Assembly (NCBI RefSeq): GCF_015206895.1
Contig: NZ_JADEXU010000031.1
Coordinates: 1 to 64,000, forward strand
Direction of reading: 5' to 3'
DNA from: Nostoc sp. LEGE 12450
GTDB lineage: Bacteria > Cyanobacteriota > Cyanobacteriia > Cyanobacteriales > Nostocaceae
Length of the DNA stretch: 64,000 nt
The notes beneath the pieces are model-generated. The model did no database searches and was not told where the DNA came from. It worked only from the letters and a program-made list of their open reading frames with translations. Shown one piece after another: positions 9,223 to 17,969 of this stretch (within the stretch, counting starts at the first letter, position 1; each line of letters begins with the position of its first letter). Position numbers and translations under genes: made by a program.

Positions 9223-12036
9223 TTAGATAGTTTGCTGATTTAGCGGAATTACAATTACAAATTCTGTCCCCTTTCCAAGACCAGAAATACATTCTAATTT
9301 TCCCTGATGTTTTTGAGTGATAATCTGATAACTAATAGATAAACCTAATCCCGTACCTTTACCAACTGGTTTAGTAGTAAAGAATGGTTCAAACAACTGT
9401 TTTTGTACTTTTTCTGGAATACCTGTACCATTATCAGCAATGCAAATAACTACCTGATTATCGCTAGTGAGTTTAGTATGAATGCGTATCTGGGGAGTAG
9501 AAAGCGCTTTTTCCCCTACTTCCCACTCACTATTCTCCACAGCTTCTTCTAAAGCATCGATCGCATTTGCTAGAAGATTCATAAATACCTGATTCAGTTG
9601 TCCGGCATAACATTCTACTAATGGCAGATCGCCGTACTCTTTGATAATGTCAATTGTTAGAGAGTTAGGTTTAGCCTTGAGTCGATGTTCTAGAATGAGC
9701 AATGTATTATCTATACCCTCATGGATATTTACAGCTTTCATCTCTGTTTCATCTAACCGAGAAAAGTTTCGCAGAGATAGGACAATTTCTGTAATTCTTT
9801 CGGCACCGACGGTCATAGAAGTTAACAATTTGGGCAAGTCTGCTATTACGAAATCTAGGTCGATGGCTTCTGTTTCTTTTTTTATTTCTGTTACTGGATT
9901 AGGATAGTTTTGCTGATATAATTGCAGTATCTTCAGTAAATCTTCAATATATTGATTGGCATGAGTGATATTGCCATAGATAAAGTTGACTGGATTGTTG
10001 ATTTCGTGCGCTACTCCTGCTACTAACTGCCCCAAACTGGACATTTTTTCACTATGTATGAGTTGAGATGCTAAATGCTTTGCCTCTTGGCGTAATTGTG
10101 CTTCTGAGTATCGCAATATCTGCTCTGCTTGTTTGCGCTGGGTAATGTCGTGGAGAATGACGACATACTCCTGAAAATCCTGATGTGGTCTGTCTGAGAT
10201 AGAAACTTCTAGGATTTTGTTTTTGCCATTGCGGAGTAAGGTTTGTTCGCTGCGCTTTGTCCACTCCTCTGGATAGTAGACTAATGCAGTTAGCCATTTG
10301 TTGAGGTGATTTCCCCGCAACTCAGATGGGTTGACACCAAAGAAAGATTCAGTAGCTGGATTCGCCTGCTGGATAATGCCTCGATCGTCCACAACTAAAA
10401 TACCATCTTGGGCGACAGTAAATAGGTGTTCGGCAGCTTCACGAGCTTCTGCGATCGCAACCACTTGCGGTAAACTTGTCCAACAAGCGATCGCTACTCC
10501 CACAAATGCCACCGTCATCAGCACCACCACAAATATATTCTCCCCCGCCTCACTTGCTGTTTTATTAAGTTTGACACCAAATAACCAGCCAACTGCCACT
10601 GCACTGCACAGTAAAAAAATCAGGATGCTCACCTGGAGAACTACTGAGTCTTTGATAATCATCACAGGGCGCGATTTATATCGCTGCATCCACCAACTGG
10701 GATGAAATGGAGGGAATTTCGCCCGGCGAATCACTGCATCTATTCCCATTACACCAATGGGAAATAATAGCCCAATTAGCAAGTTGAGCCAACCCCAAGC
10801 AAGTCCGCCCACCACTAGCACTACAACTTCTAACAGAAGAATCGCCAGAGATATGCGAGGGAACAAAACTTCGGAGCGATCGCGCCGCAGCCAAAGCCCA
10901 AAATGCAATAACATAAAGGAAACAAACCAGCCAACATTACCAACGGCTACGATTCGCGCGACATCTCCCCAAATCAAATAAATCAGGCACAACACCAGTG
11001 TTAATGTCAGTGCTGGCACAAACACACCCCGACGTGAAACAACGGAAAATACAGGTGAGATGTGTTTGTCTAAAGCCAACTGATACAAAATCCGAGGGCA
11101 ATTAGAAACAACCGTTGCCGAACCTAAAAGACAAGCAGCTACTAGCAAAAAGGAAACACTTATACCTGCTGATTTTCCCCAGAAAGGTTGGGAAGCCGCC
11201 ACAAGATTCATAAAAGCATTGTCTTTAAGGCTTGGATCGGTTGCTAACCGCATCATTACCCAAGATCCCCCCAAAAAGATAGGTGGCATCATCCAAGCCG
11301 CAACATCTAGAAAACGTAGCGTCTGAGAGGGTTGGCGGCTATCGGCGACAAAAGAAGAAGCCGTTTCACAACTGTAGGTGGCATAAGTGACGAAAAAGAA
11401 CCACTTCGCCCAATCCACAAAACCCAGAGATGACCAATTGCTAGGAAAAAATCCAGGACTAACATCAGAGAACGCTAACCAGCCCAAACCCTGTACGCAG
11501 AAAGTGATTAGCAATCCAAAGGCTGGAATTACAAAAAATAAATGTAAAATACTTAAGGCGCGAGTCCCACTAAACGCGACTATAAACGGCAACAGTGTAA
11601 AGCCAATATCTAGAAGTATTTCTGGACAGGCGATACCCAGCGCCTCCAAATTCACCTTAATTAAATCTTTGAGGACGATGGTATTAACTGACAGGTAAGA
11701 AACCCAGTTAAGCAGATATCCAATTGCTGCATAGCAAGCTATTCCTGGATAGTTTTGCAGCAACTTAGTAGCATAGTTAGGCGTTCCTCCAGCCACATTT
11801 ATAAAATGCATACCCAAGCGTTTTACCTGGTAGTTGAGCAGCATTCCGAAAATCACCGCAGGTATCCAGACAAAAATAGCTTGGGGACCGAGAGCAGCAT
11901 GAATTGCTGGAACCAATGCTGTCCAGGAAATATGAGCTGTTAAACCGAAGCCCCAACTTCCAACAGCACTTAAGCTTCTAGTCAAGCCAGGGTAAGAAGA
12001 TTGGCCCAAAGTGGGATGAGCAGGATGGGACATCAT
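9223..12036 (-). CDS. Amino-acid permease fused to PAS and histidine kinase
   Basis: A 937-residue fusion. Residues about 15-520 are an APC-superfamily permease with roughly 12 membrane spans and the early GSWGFGLTAHISW segment. A PAS domain follows (about 540-650; LFTVAQDGILVVDDRG...ANPATESFFG). The transmitter has an H-box GVAHEINNPVNF with phospho-acceptor H677, N-box QVFMNLLANAIDALEE, G1 box IADNGTGIPE and G2 box GKGTGLGLSIS. The design implies a membrane sensor in which a transporter-like domain reads or imports an amino acid and controls autophosphorylation. No response regulator lies adjacent, so it is probably an orphan kinase. CbrA, an SLC5-type kinase, is a functional analogue with a different transporter fold. 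Confidence 0.88.
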   Translation of the reverse strand: MMSHPAHPTLGQSSYPGLTRSLSAVGSWGFGLTAHISWTALVPAIHAALGPQAIFVWIPAVIFGMLLNYQVKRLGMHFINVAGGTPNYATKLLQNYPGIACYAAIGYLLNWVSYLSVNTIVLKDLIKVNLEALGIACPEILLDIGFTLLPFIVAFSGTRALSILHLFFVIPAFGLLITFCVQGLGWLAFSDVSPGFFPSNWSSLGFVDWAKWFFFVTYATYSCETASSFVADSRQPSQTLRFLDVAAWMMPPIFLGGSWVMMRLATDPSLKDNAFMNLVAASQPFWGKSAGISVSFLLVAACLLGSATVVSNCPRILYQLALDKHISPVFSVVSRRGVFVPALTLTLVLCLIYLIWGDVARIVAVGNVGWFVSFMLLHFGLWLRRDRSEVLFPRISLAILLLEVVVLVVGGLAWGWLNLLIGLLFPIGVMGIDAVIRRAKFPPFHPSWWMQRYKSRPVMIIKDSVVLQVSILIFLLCSAVAVGWLFGVKLNKTASEAGENIFVVVLMTVAFVGVAIACWTSLPQVVAIAEAREAAEHLFTVAQDGILVVDDRGIIQQANPATESFFGVNPSELRGNHLNKWLTALVYYPEEWTKRSEQTLLRNGKNKILEVSISDRPHQDFQEYVVILHDITQRKQAEQILRYSEAQLRQEAKHLASQLIHSEKMSSLGQLVAGVAHEINNPVNFIYGNITHANQYIEDLLKILQLYQQNYPNPVTEIKKETEAIDLDFVIADLPKLLTSMTVGAERITEIVLSLRNFSRLDETEMKAVNIHEGIDNTLLILEHRLKAKPNSLTIDIIKEYGDLPLVECYAGQLNQVFMNLLANAIDALEEAVENSEWEVGEKALSTPQIRIHTKLTSDNQVVICIADNGTGIPEKVQKQLFEPFFTTKPVGKGTGLGLSISYQIITQKHQGKLECISGLGKGTEFVIVIPLNQQTI

Positions 12037-12203
12037 TGGCAGTGCTGAGTGGGATACTGTAATTAAACTTATTAGCTAGAGTTCCCATCTTCTAAATGTT
12101 GTGAACAGAGACATTTTTGCTCGAAATCATAACATATTCACAACACCAGCATTTCTTTACACCATAATTTGGTTTTCCAGGTGTAGCTTATAGTAGCCTA
12201 TCT

Positions 12204-13772
12204 TTACTCCCACTCCATGCTTTCAGGAAGCTTCTTATTGAGAAAGCGATCCATGCACCGCTCCGCTAAAGCCGCGATGGTTAGGGATGGGTTAGTGCAG
12301 GCAGTCGAACCAGGAATCAGAGAACCATCTACAACAAACAAATTAGAATAGCCGTGGACTTTGCCGTAAGTGTTGCATACAGCACCCATAGTTGCACCAC
12401 CAAGAGGATGCGCTGTCGCACTAAAGTCAAGGGGTGCGCCAAAAGTAGTACCATTAGCTTGATTTAGCTTTTGGTAAGTATACTGATTAGCCTGGGTAAT
12501 TTTCTGATTATTGGCTGAGTCTTTTGGCCAAAATAGATTAGCTGATTGTGTAGAAGTATTGTAAGTCAGATAGCCCTCTGGCTTAGTGATTGCTAGGCTC
12601 GCAGGAGCTAACACACCTTGTGGAACTATCGGAAAAGGAAATTGCTCGGTGACTATTGGAGCAATGGGATTGTCCAAGTCTTCAATTACTACCGATGCTG
12701 GCCCGCCCAGTGTGGCATTAGTTTGACCAGAAGTAACGATCGCACTCACCGCATCACCGTTAGTTCCCCACAATTTTCCGACTTGATTGTTCAGGCGGCC
12801 CAATGTCCCATTATGCTTGGCACGTAAAAGCAATTCAGTGGTGCCAATGGAACCGGCTGCTAAAAACAGATAGCGGCAGATAAAGGATTTTTTAGCCAGT
12901 ACAACTCCCCGCTCATCGATTTGATTGCAGGTAACTCGGTAACGCCCAGCATGGTATTCTTCGATCGTGTTGACTACGTGTAGGGGTCGGATTTCCACCT
13001 TTTTAGTAGCTTCTGCCCTGCTCAGATAATTTCGATCTAAGCTATTTTTGGCACCACTATTAAGACCATAGTAAGCTTGACCTGCGATCGCCGAAGGAAC
13101 CTTCTTACCCGCGATTTCTTGGCGAACGATATCCCAATCAACAGCTACATCAAGTTTGCGACCTTTTAAACCAGCTTTGGCTGCTTGCTCTAATAAAATA
13201 CGGCTGGCCAAATAGTAGTCAGTCTGTAGAATATCATCCGGTATGGGAGATGGTTTGAGGACGGAACGCACCTTTGGATAGTAAACTTTATCGAGTTCCT
13301 CATATTTGATGCTGCGTGGAAAGACTTGATAAAAAAGTTCTTTAGTTGGCTGATAACTGGCAGCATTGTAGACTAGCGAACCGCCTCCTACCCCCGCCCC
13401 ACGATAAGCAATAATCCCATCGCCTACCTTAACATCTAGGACACCAGTATAAATATCAATTGGAACTTGGTTGAATATAACTGTAGTCGGACTTAACCAA
13501 GTAGACCGACCATCTGGGTTTTGATATGTGGAGAAAGTATTACCTGCATTGGTTATTGGCCATCGTCGTCCCCGTTCCAATACTATGGTTTTAATTCCAG
13601 CTTCACCAAGGCGCAATGCTGCAACTGCTCCACCAAAACCGCTACCAATCACCAGCGCTTCTACACATTCTTCACCACGATAGGTTGCAGAAGCAATCTT
13701 AGACACGCCTATGCTTGCAGTTGCTGCCAGTGTTGCTCGAATAAATTGACGACGTTTAATTACGCCTGACAT
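12204..13772 (-). CDS. GMC-family oxidoreductase, cholesterol-oxidase-like
   Basis: The 522-residue protein begins with KRRQFIRATLAATASIG, a twin-arginine-like export signal ending near SATY. The FAD-binding motif VIGSGFGGAVAALRLGEAG follows at about 41-59, with a typical E at LERGRRW. Further GMC/cholesterol-oxidase signatures are GAGVGGGSLVYN, LFLAAGSIGTTELLLRA, and a C-terminal HPLGGATMGA...GYSNLFVVDGSLIPGSTACTNP that holds the active-site His/Asn region. It probably oxidises an alcohol or sterol-like substrate in the periplasm or at the membrane. The exact substrate is unknown. It stands alone, with no obvious electron-acceptor partner nearby. Confidence 0.85.
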   Translation of the reverse strand: MSGVIKRRQFIRATLAATASIGVSKIASATYRGEECVEALVIGSGFGGAVAALRLGEAGIKTIVLERGRRWPITNAGNTFSTYQNPDGRSTWLSPTTVIFNQVPIDIYTGVLDVKVGDGIIAYRGAGVGGGSLVYNAASYQPTKELFYQVFPRSIKYEELDKVYYPKVRSVLKPSPIPDDILQTDYYLASRILLEQAAKAGLKGRKLDVAVDWDIVRQEIAGKKVPSAIAGQAYYGLNSGAKNSLDRNYLSRAEATKKVEIRPLHVVNTIEEYHAGRYRVTCNQIDERGVVLAKKSFICRYLFLAAGSIGTTELLLRAKHNGTLGRLNNQVGKLWGTNGDAVSAIVTSGQTNATLGGPASVVIEDLDNPIAPIVTEQFPFPIVPQGVLAPASLAITKPEGYLTYNTSTQSANLFWPKDSANNQKITQANQYTYQKLNQANGTTFGAPLDFSATAHPLGGATMGAVCNTYGKVHGYSNLFVVDGSLIPGSTACTNPSLTIAALAERCMDRFLNKKLPESMEWE

Positions 13773-14162
13773 AATTGATTTCCTGTACGAGTTGATTATG
13801 CAGCGACACGTTGATATACCAGTGAAATAACTAGCTGTAATTGATGTCTTTAAGGAATTACAGAAGTAACTTAAAAATCTCGACCACCTGGTTATGGCAA
13901 CTTCTGTTACATTCGTTGCACAATCCCAAAAATATCAGTATCAAAAATAGTTGATCTGCCAAATTGCCAAAAACTTCTTTTTGTGTATTTAGAGACTGGT
14001 TAATTGCGAGGTAGTTGTCTCACCCACCTGTAACACTTCACCAAACACCTCGCGCCGTGGAAGCCTCTGGCTTGTCTTCGACACGCTGCGTGAACAGACA
14101 TGGGGGTAAGGCGCAGGCTTTCTTTTTCGCCGTGAGTAATTCACATGTGATATAAATTTCTC
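13773..14162. other. Spacer and left flank of the TnpB unit
   Basis: No gene is seen. Positions 14050-14135 hold a cyanobacterial repeat-like segment (GCCTCTGGCTTGTCTTCGAC...). Just upstream of tnpB is GTGAGTAATTCACATGTGA (14131-14149), a nested inverted repeat that may belong to the element's left end. The left boundary of the element cannot be fixed by eye. Confidence 0.35.
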
Positions 14163-15344
14163 ATGGAACAACTACTGACATTGGTTTGCAAGCTTAACCC
14201 TACCCCTCAACAAGTTGCCCAAATTGAGGCAATATTGAAGGCGTTTGCGGATGCTTGCAACTATACCAATGAGCAGGTTAAGCCCCATGTAACTAGTAAA
14301 ACAACCATTCAAAACCTTGTTTATCAAGACGTGCGTTCTTTGTTTGGGTTGTCTGCTAATTTGGCAGTCAGGGCTTGTGCCAGAGTAGGAGCAAACCGCA
14401 AAACTGCCAAACAGAAGAACAGACCAGTTAAATTTTTCAAGCCTACTAGCGCCGACTACGACGCTAGAATTTTTGCGTTTATAGAGAAAAACTGGACTGT
14501 TAGCCTTACTTTGATTGAAGGCAGGGAGCATATCAAACTTGATGTGGGCAACTACCAGCGAGGTAAGCTCAAAGGGAGCAAACCAACATCGGCGCAATTG
14601 TGTAAGCATCGGGATGGTTCCTACTACATTCATATTCAAATCAAAGATGAGGTTCCTGAACCACTCAAACCCACCAACGTTATTGGTGTAGACTTTGGGC
14701 GTAGGGATATCGCTGTAACCAGCAACGGGGATAAATGGGACGGTAAGCAAATAAACGAGATTCGAGATAGATACGCCAAAACTAGAGCTTCTCTCCAACA
14801 AAAAGCTACGAAAGGCACAAGGTCTACTCGCCGCAGGGCAAGGCAGATTTTGCAACAGTTGTCGGGCAGAGAGAGAAGATTCCAGCAATGGCTTAATCAT
14901 CAAATCAGCTATCGCATTATTCAAAAAGCAAAATCTAGTAGTGCGATTGTGGCAATTGAAAATCTGACTGGAATTAGGGAGCGCACCAACCAGCAACCCA
15001 GAAATAAGGTTGAGCGCAGAAGGTCTAACTCTTGGTCGTTCTATCAATTGCGCTCCTTCCTGGAATACAAAGGGATTAAGGAAGGAGTTGAGGTGATTGC
15101 AGTACCACCTGCCTACACAAGCCAAACCTGCCACCAATGCTTGCATATTGGGTTGAGGTCGGATAAGCGTTTCAAATGTGGTAACTGTGGGTGGCATGGC
15201 GACGCTGATTTGAATGGTGCAAAGATGATTTCTTTATTGGGGCAATCTGTAAGCTTGCCTGGAGGTTCGGGTTATTTGTGTTGTAATCTCAGCACGGATA
15301 GCTCAGGGCTACTACAAAGCCCCGCCCTAAAGGGCTGGGGTTAG
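14163..15344 (+). CDS. tnpB: TnpB RNA-guided nuclease of the IS200/IS605 superfamily
   Basis: The 393-residue protein has the split RuvC triad: D177 in VIGVDFGRRDIAV, E266 in IVAIENLTGI, and the aspartates of HGDADLNGA at 347/349. A zinc finger (CHQC from about 323, then CGNC) lies between the second and third. The N-terminal domain is typical (LVCKLNPTPQQVAQIEAIL). All catalytic residues appear intact, so it may be an active omega-RNA-guided endonuclease. No tnpA is nearby, so it belongs to the solo-tnpB group, mobile only with help from elsewhere. The ORF ends inside a GC-rich hairpin (15320-15340) that usually marks the right end and the omega-RNA scaffold. It sits just upstream of tmk. 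Confidence 0.93.
   Translation: MEQLLTLVCKLNPTPQQVAQIEAILKAFADACNYTNEQVKPHVTSKTTIQNLVYQDVRSLFGLSANLAVRACARVGANRKTAKQKNRPVKFFKPTSADYDARIFAFIEKNWTVSLTLIEGREHIKLDVGNYQRGKLKGSKPTSAQLCKHRDGSYYIHIQIKDEVPEPLKPTNVIGVDFGRRDIAVTSNGDKWDGKQINEIRDRYAKTRASLQQKATKGTRSTRRRARQILQQLSGRERRFQQWLNHQISYRIIQKAKSSSAIVAIENLTGIRERTNQQPRNKVERRRSNSWSFYQLRSFLEYKGIKEGVEVIAVPPAYTSQTCHQCLHIGLRSDKRFKCGNCGWHGDADLNGAKMISLLGQSVSLPGGSGYLCCNLSTDSSGLLQSPALKGWG
15320..15340 (+). other. Right-end hairpin of the TnpB element
   Basis: CCCCGCCCT and AGGGCTGGGG form a hairpin with a tight loop at the 3' end of tnpB, overlapping its last codons. In IS200/IS605 elements such a subterminal hairpin marks the right end, and the 3' end of the omega-RNA extends through it into the flank. 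The guide would then be the first bases after about 15345, in the tmk leader. The role is inferred from family knowledge. Confidence 0.55.
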
Positions 15345-15404
15345 CTTACGCTATTCTTGATCAAACGTCAGCGAACAAGTTTATTGCAGCGAACTTTAAA
15401 AAGC

Positions 15405-16043
15405 ATGGGTGGCAAATTAATTGTATTTGAAGGGGTGGAAGGCTGTGGCAAAACCAGCCAAATGCAGCTTTGTTCTCAATGGTTGGAAAGTTTGGGTGTT
15501 TCTGTGGTGGTCACTCGTGAACCAGGGGGAACAGAGTTAGGCTTACATCTTCGCCGCTTACTACTAGAGAAGGCAGAGGATAAACCAGTTGCAGAAGTGA
15601 CAGAACTTTTATTGTATGCTGCTGACCGATCGCAACACGTGGAACAAGAACTTAAACCAAATCTCGCAGTAGGGAAATATATTTTATGCGATCGCTACAC
15701 TGACTCTACCATTGCCTACCAAGGATATGGTCGCGGTTTAAATATGAGTTTAATCAATCAGCTTAACTATATTGCCACTGCTGGCTTAGAAAGTGACTTA
15801 ACTATTTGGCTAGATGTCGATGTCGAAGTTGGACTAGCCCGCAAACGGGGAGATGGAATCGGATTAGACCGCATTGAACAAGAAACAATCGCTTTTCATC
15901 GACGCGTTCAGCAAGGATACGCAGAGTTAGCAGCATCTTATCCTTCAAGAATTGTGCGGGTAGATGGCAGCTTGAGTAAAGAAGCTGTGCAACAAGTAGT
16001 TCAAGAAATTCTGCGCGTACATCTGAAGGGGCTCAAATTTTGA
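15405..16043 (+). CDS. tmk: Thymidylate kinase
   Basis: A 212-residue dTMP kinase from the ATG at 15405, where the conserved N-terminus GGKLIVFEGVEGCGKTSQ begins. An upstream start at 15357 would add 16 basic residues outside the family. P-loop EGVEGCGKT, TREPGGTELG, the nucleotide-binding DRYTDSTIAYQGYGRG and LID-region RKRGDGIGLDRIE are all present. It converts dTMP to dTDP for DNA synthesis. The TnpB element ends about 60 bp upstream, so the native promoter or a former upstream partner may have been displaced. The gene itself is intact. Confidence 0.95.
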   Translation: MGGKLIVFEGVEGCGKTSQMQLCSQWLESLGVSVVVTREPGGTELGLHLRRLLLEKAEDKPVAEVTELLLYAADRSQHVEQELKPNLAVGKYILCDRYTDSTIAYQGYGRGLNMSLINQLNYIATAGLESDLTIWLDVDVEVGLARKRGDGIGLDRIEQETIAFHRRVQQGYAELAASYPSRIVRVDGSLSKEAVQQVVQEILRVHLKGLKF

Positions 16044-16298
16044 AGGTAAAATTCTTTTAACAGTTTACTTAACTGTCTTAACTGTCCTTGCATCCTTGTT
16101 TTAAGCCTGAGAATATAAAAGACGTGGCATTTTCCGATTCCACACCCAAATTTAAAACAATTGCATTGCTCACAAAAGCGTTGGCGCAGACTGCCGCAGG
16201 CATTGTTATCTTCAGGGGTCTAACAAACCCACTACACTGAAACGAAGCTTAATTTGCCATTTATATCTTTCAATAAAACCTTGGGAGGAAGAGTTTGT

Positions 16299-16805
16299 AT
16301 GAAATTTAAGTCTGTTTCCATAGGTATTGGTTTAAGCATTCTCAGTTTTTCAGTTAGTTCATTCCCACGGACTGTATTCAATTCACCACGAGTCCTTGCC
16401 CAAGAAGTTAGTTCTTCATGTCCTTTGCCATCTGACATTGCCGTTACCTTCCTAAATTCTAAATGTGAGGAAGTCAAACTAGAGGAGCCTAAGACTTTTT
16501 ATCGTTACTATAGTAGCAGCGAGAATAGATATGGTAGATATTTAACAACTGATAAATATGAAACAAATGTAGAAGTAATTAGAAATTTAGCTCTCAATCA
16601 ATCATGGGGCAATAAAGCCACTATGATCCAACCAGTTACTTTGCCAGCCGGAACGACAGTTTATCAAGGCATTGTTGCCCCTCAAGCCCCCACTCAATGC
16701 TATCCTGGCGGTGGTCAACAGACTTTTATTAAAGATACAAGAGATCCAAACATTAAGTGGTCTGAGGGACAAAATATCATCGAAAAAGATTTTAGTTGTC
16801 CGTAA
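16299..16805 (+). CDS. Secreted small protein with TNT/ART-toxin-like features
   Basis: 168 residues from the ATG at 16299, behind a good GGAGGAAGAG ribosome site. An upstream in-frame start at 16254 lacks one. A signal peptide ends at about VLA/QE. The mature part has four Cys, then FYRYYSSSENRYGRYLT, RNLALNQSWGNKAT, LPAGTTVYQGIVAPQ and a terminal YPGGGQQTFI. This order (R.G.YL..., basic/aliphatic helix, P.G..V..G..AP, PGGG-Q) resembles TNT-type NADase/ADP-ribosyltransferase-like toxin domains, in which the PGGG-x-Q glutamine is catalytic. The resemblance is from memory and weak; a harmless secreted protein is equally possible. The next gene follows 5 nt after the stop. Confidence 0.55.
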   Translation: MKFKSVSIGIGLSILSFSVSSFPRTVFNSPRVLAQEVSSSCPLPSDIAVTFLNSKCEEVKLEEPKTFYRYYSSSENRYGRYLTTDKYETNVEVIRNLALNQSWGNKATMIQPVTLPAGTTVYQGIVAPQAPTQCYPGGGQQTFIKDTRDPNIKWSEGQNIIEKDFSCP

Positions 16806-16810
16806 AAATC

Positions 16811-17101
16811 ATGCAAAACAAGACAGAAGAATTCATCAAATTGCTCGATAAAGCTCTTGAGATTGCCGAACAGATTCGTAGAGATAAACAACCAGAATTT
16901 AAACATTCAGAGCGTTTAAACAATCTGATCGGTGCCCTAGAATCTATTAAAAGTAAGACGCTGATTGGTAAACTTGAAGCATCAGGAGGAATCTCAACCC
17001 TTGGGCTGTCCCGTGAAGTGGCTGATTGGATTGAGCCGTTAGATTCGCCATTATTAAAAGCTGTAGGCACGATAGAGGAATATTACCAAAAATACCTCTA
17101 A
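16811..17101 (+). CDS. Small helical protein coupled to the secreted protein
   Basis: 96 residues from the ATG at 16811. A TTG at 16796 would overlap the upstream stop. It is all-helical and acidic, with a heptad-like N-terminus (EEFIKLLDKALEIAEQIRRD) and no signal peptide or membrane span. Its 5-nt spacing from the preceding secreted-protein gene implies translational coupling. If the partner is a toxin, this cytoplasmic protein is the natural candidate for an immunity protein. That is inference from arrangement only; I do not recognise the family. A HIP1-paired hairpin follows. Confidence 0.6.
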   Translation: MQNKTEEFIKLLDKALEIAEQIRRDKQPEFKHSERLNNLIGALESIKSKTLIGKLEASGGISTLGLSREVADWIEPLDSPLLKAVGTIEEYYQKYL

Positions 17102-17153
17102 ATACTACAGGTTTCTCAGTAATGTTAGAGAAACTAAAAGGTTAAAAAATAAA

Positions 17154-17187
17154 AGCGATCGCTCCATTAAACTAAAGGGCGATCGCT
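17154..17187. terminator. Bidirectional hairpin built from two HIP1 sites
   Basis: AGCGATCGC at 17154-17162 pairs with GCGATCGCT at 17179-17187 across a 16-nt loop, followed by AATTTTT on the + strand. It lies between the convergent gene pair ending at 17101 (+) and 17212 (-), so it probably terminates both. Confidence 0.6.
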
Positions 17188-17211
17188 AATTTTTAAATTA
17201 CCAACTAAAGA

Positions 17212-17868
17212 TTAAGCAGCAACAGGTTCTAACAATTTGATGTCAGAGAAGATAAATTCCTGAATAGATATTTGTCCTGCTGTCTCGGTACGAATCTCCC
17301 GACGATTTAGGATAAAATAATCACCAACTTTTTCATATTCATCGACAAATTCGCTTCTACCGCCCTTTTGTTCCCCAGTTTTGGGGTCATGGTAAACAGA
17401 GTCATAGCGGTGGGACAAGTAGCCTTCTCCGGTGTCGTGGCTGCTGAAGGTATCAATTGTCACGTAAGTACCGTGGATTAGACGGTGAACATGACATACT
17501 TCATTATTGCGGACTTTATATTTATCGCCCTCAGCCTTACCACCCATTAAAAGCTCAACCGCACCAGTTTCGTCAGTTTTGCCATAGCTAAAGGTATTGG
17601 CACTGTGGGTGTCTTCAAAGCTGCGGCGGACGCGGTGAATTGCTATCTCCCATGCTTGACCATGAATTGCTTTCTGGGCTGGCTCGTCATCTACATCCAA
17701 AACTTCGGCTTTCAGATTGGCAGTAATGATAACCTTGCCTGTAAAAACTTTATCATCTTGCTTAAAGGTAATATTTGCGGTATAACCGGGAAAATTCTTG
17801 TCCCAAGTATAGCGGTTCTCATAAGCAGCCCGGAAAAGTTCCTGAGCAGAGAGTTGTGTAACTGTCAT
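17212..17868 (-). CDS. DUF3386 family protein
   Basis: The 218-residue soluble protein matches the cyanobacterial DUF3386 family in length and motifs: ELFRAAYENRYTWDKNFPGY at the N-terminus, then NEVCHVHRLIHGTYVTIDTF and a C-terminal DYFILNRREIRTE. It has no signal peptide and a beta-rich pattern. Function is unknown. It is divergent from the GAF-LuxR regulator at 17970 with about 100 bp between, so that regulator may control it. Confidence 0.85.
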   Translation of the reverse strand: MTVTQLSAQELFRAAYENRYTWDKNFPGYTANITFKQDDKVFTGKVIITANLKAEVLDVDDEPAQKAIHGQAWEIAIHRVRRSFEDTHSANTFSYGKTDETGAVELLMGGKAEGDKYKVRNNEVCHVHRLIHGTYVTIDTFSSHDTGEGYLSHRYDSVYHDPKTGEQKGGRSEFVDEYEKVGDYFILNRREIRTETAGQISIQEFIFSDIKLLEPVAA

Positions 17869-17969
17869 GTGCTTCTCCTAGTCGCTACTGTAAATTAGCG
17901 TTTTAGTTTCGTTGGTATTAGCATAGAAGTAATTGTTGAGGCTTGGATAGTCCCCAACTGGGTACACTT

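Noticed and set aside
14172-15197. 341-codon minus-strand frame inside tnpB
   Set aside because: No family resemblance; it mirrors the clear TnpB coding frame, which has all catalytic motifs.
17154-17187. Paired HIP1 sites considered as an operator
   Set aside because: Position between convergent genes and a following T-run favour a terminator, and HIP1 sites are too common here to imply a regulator.
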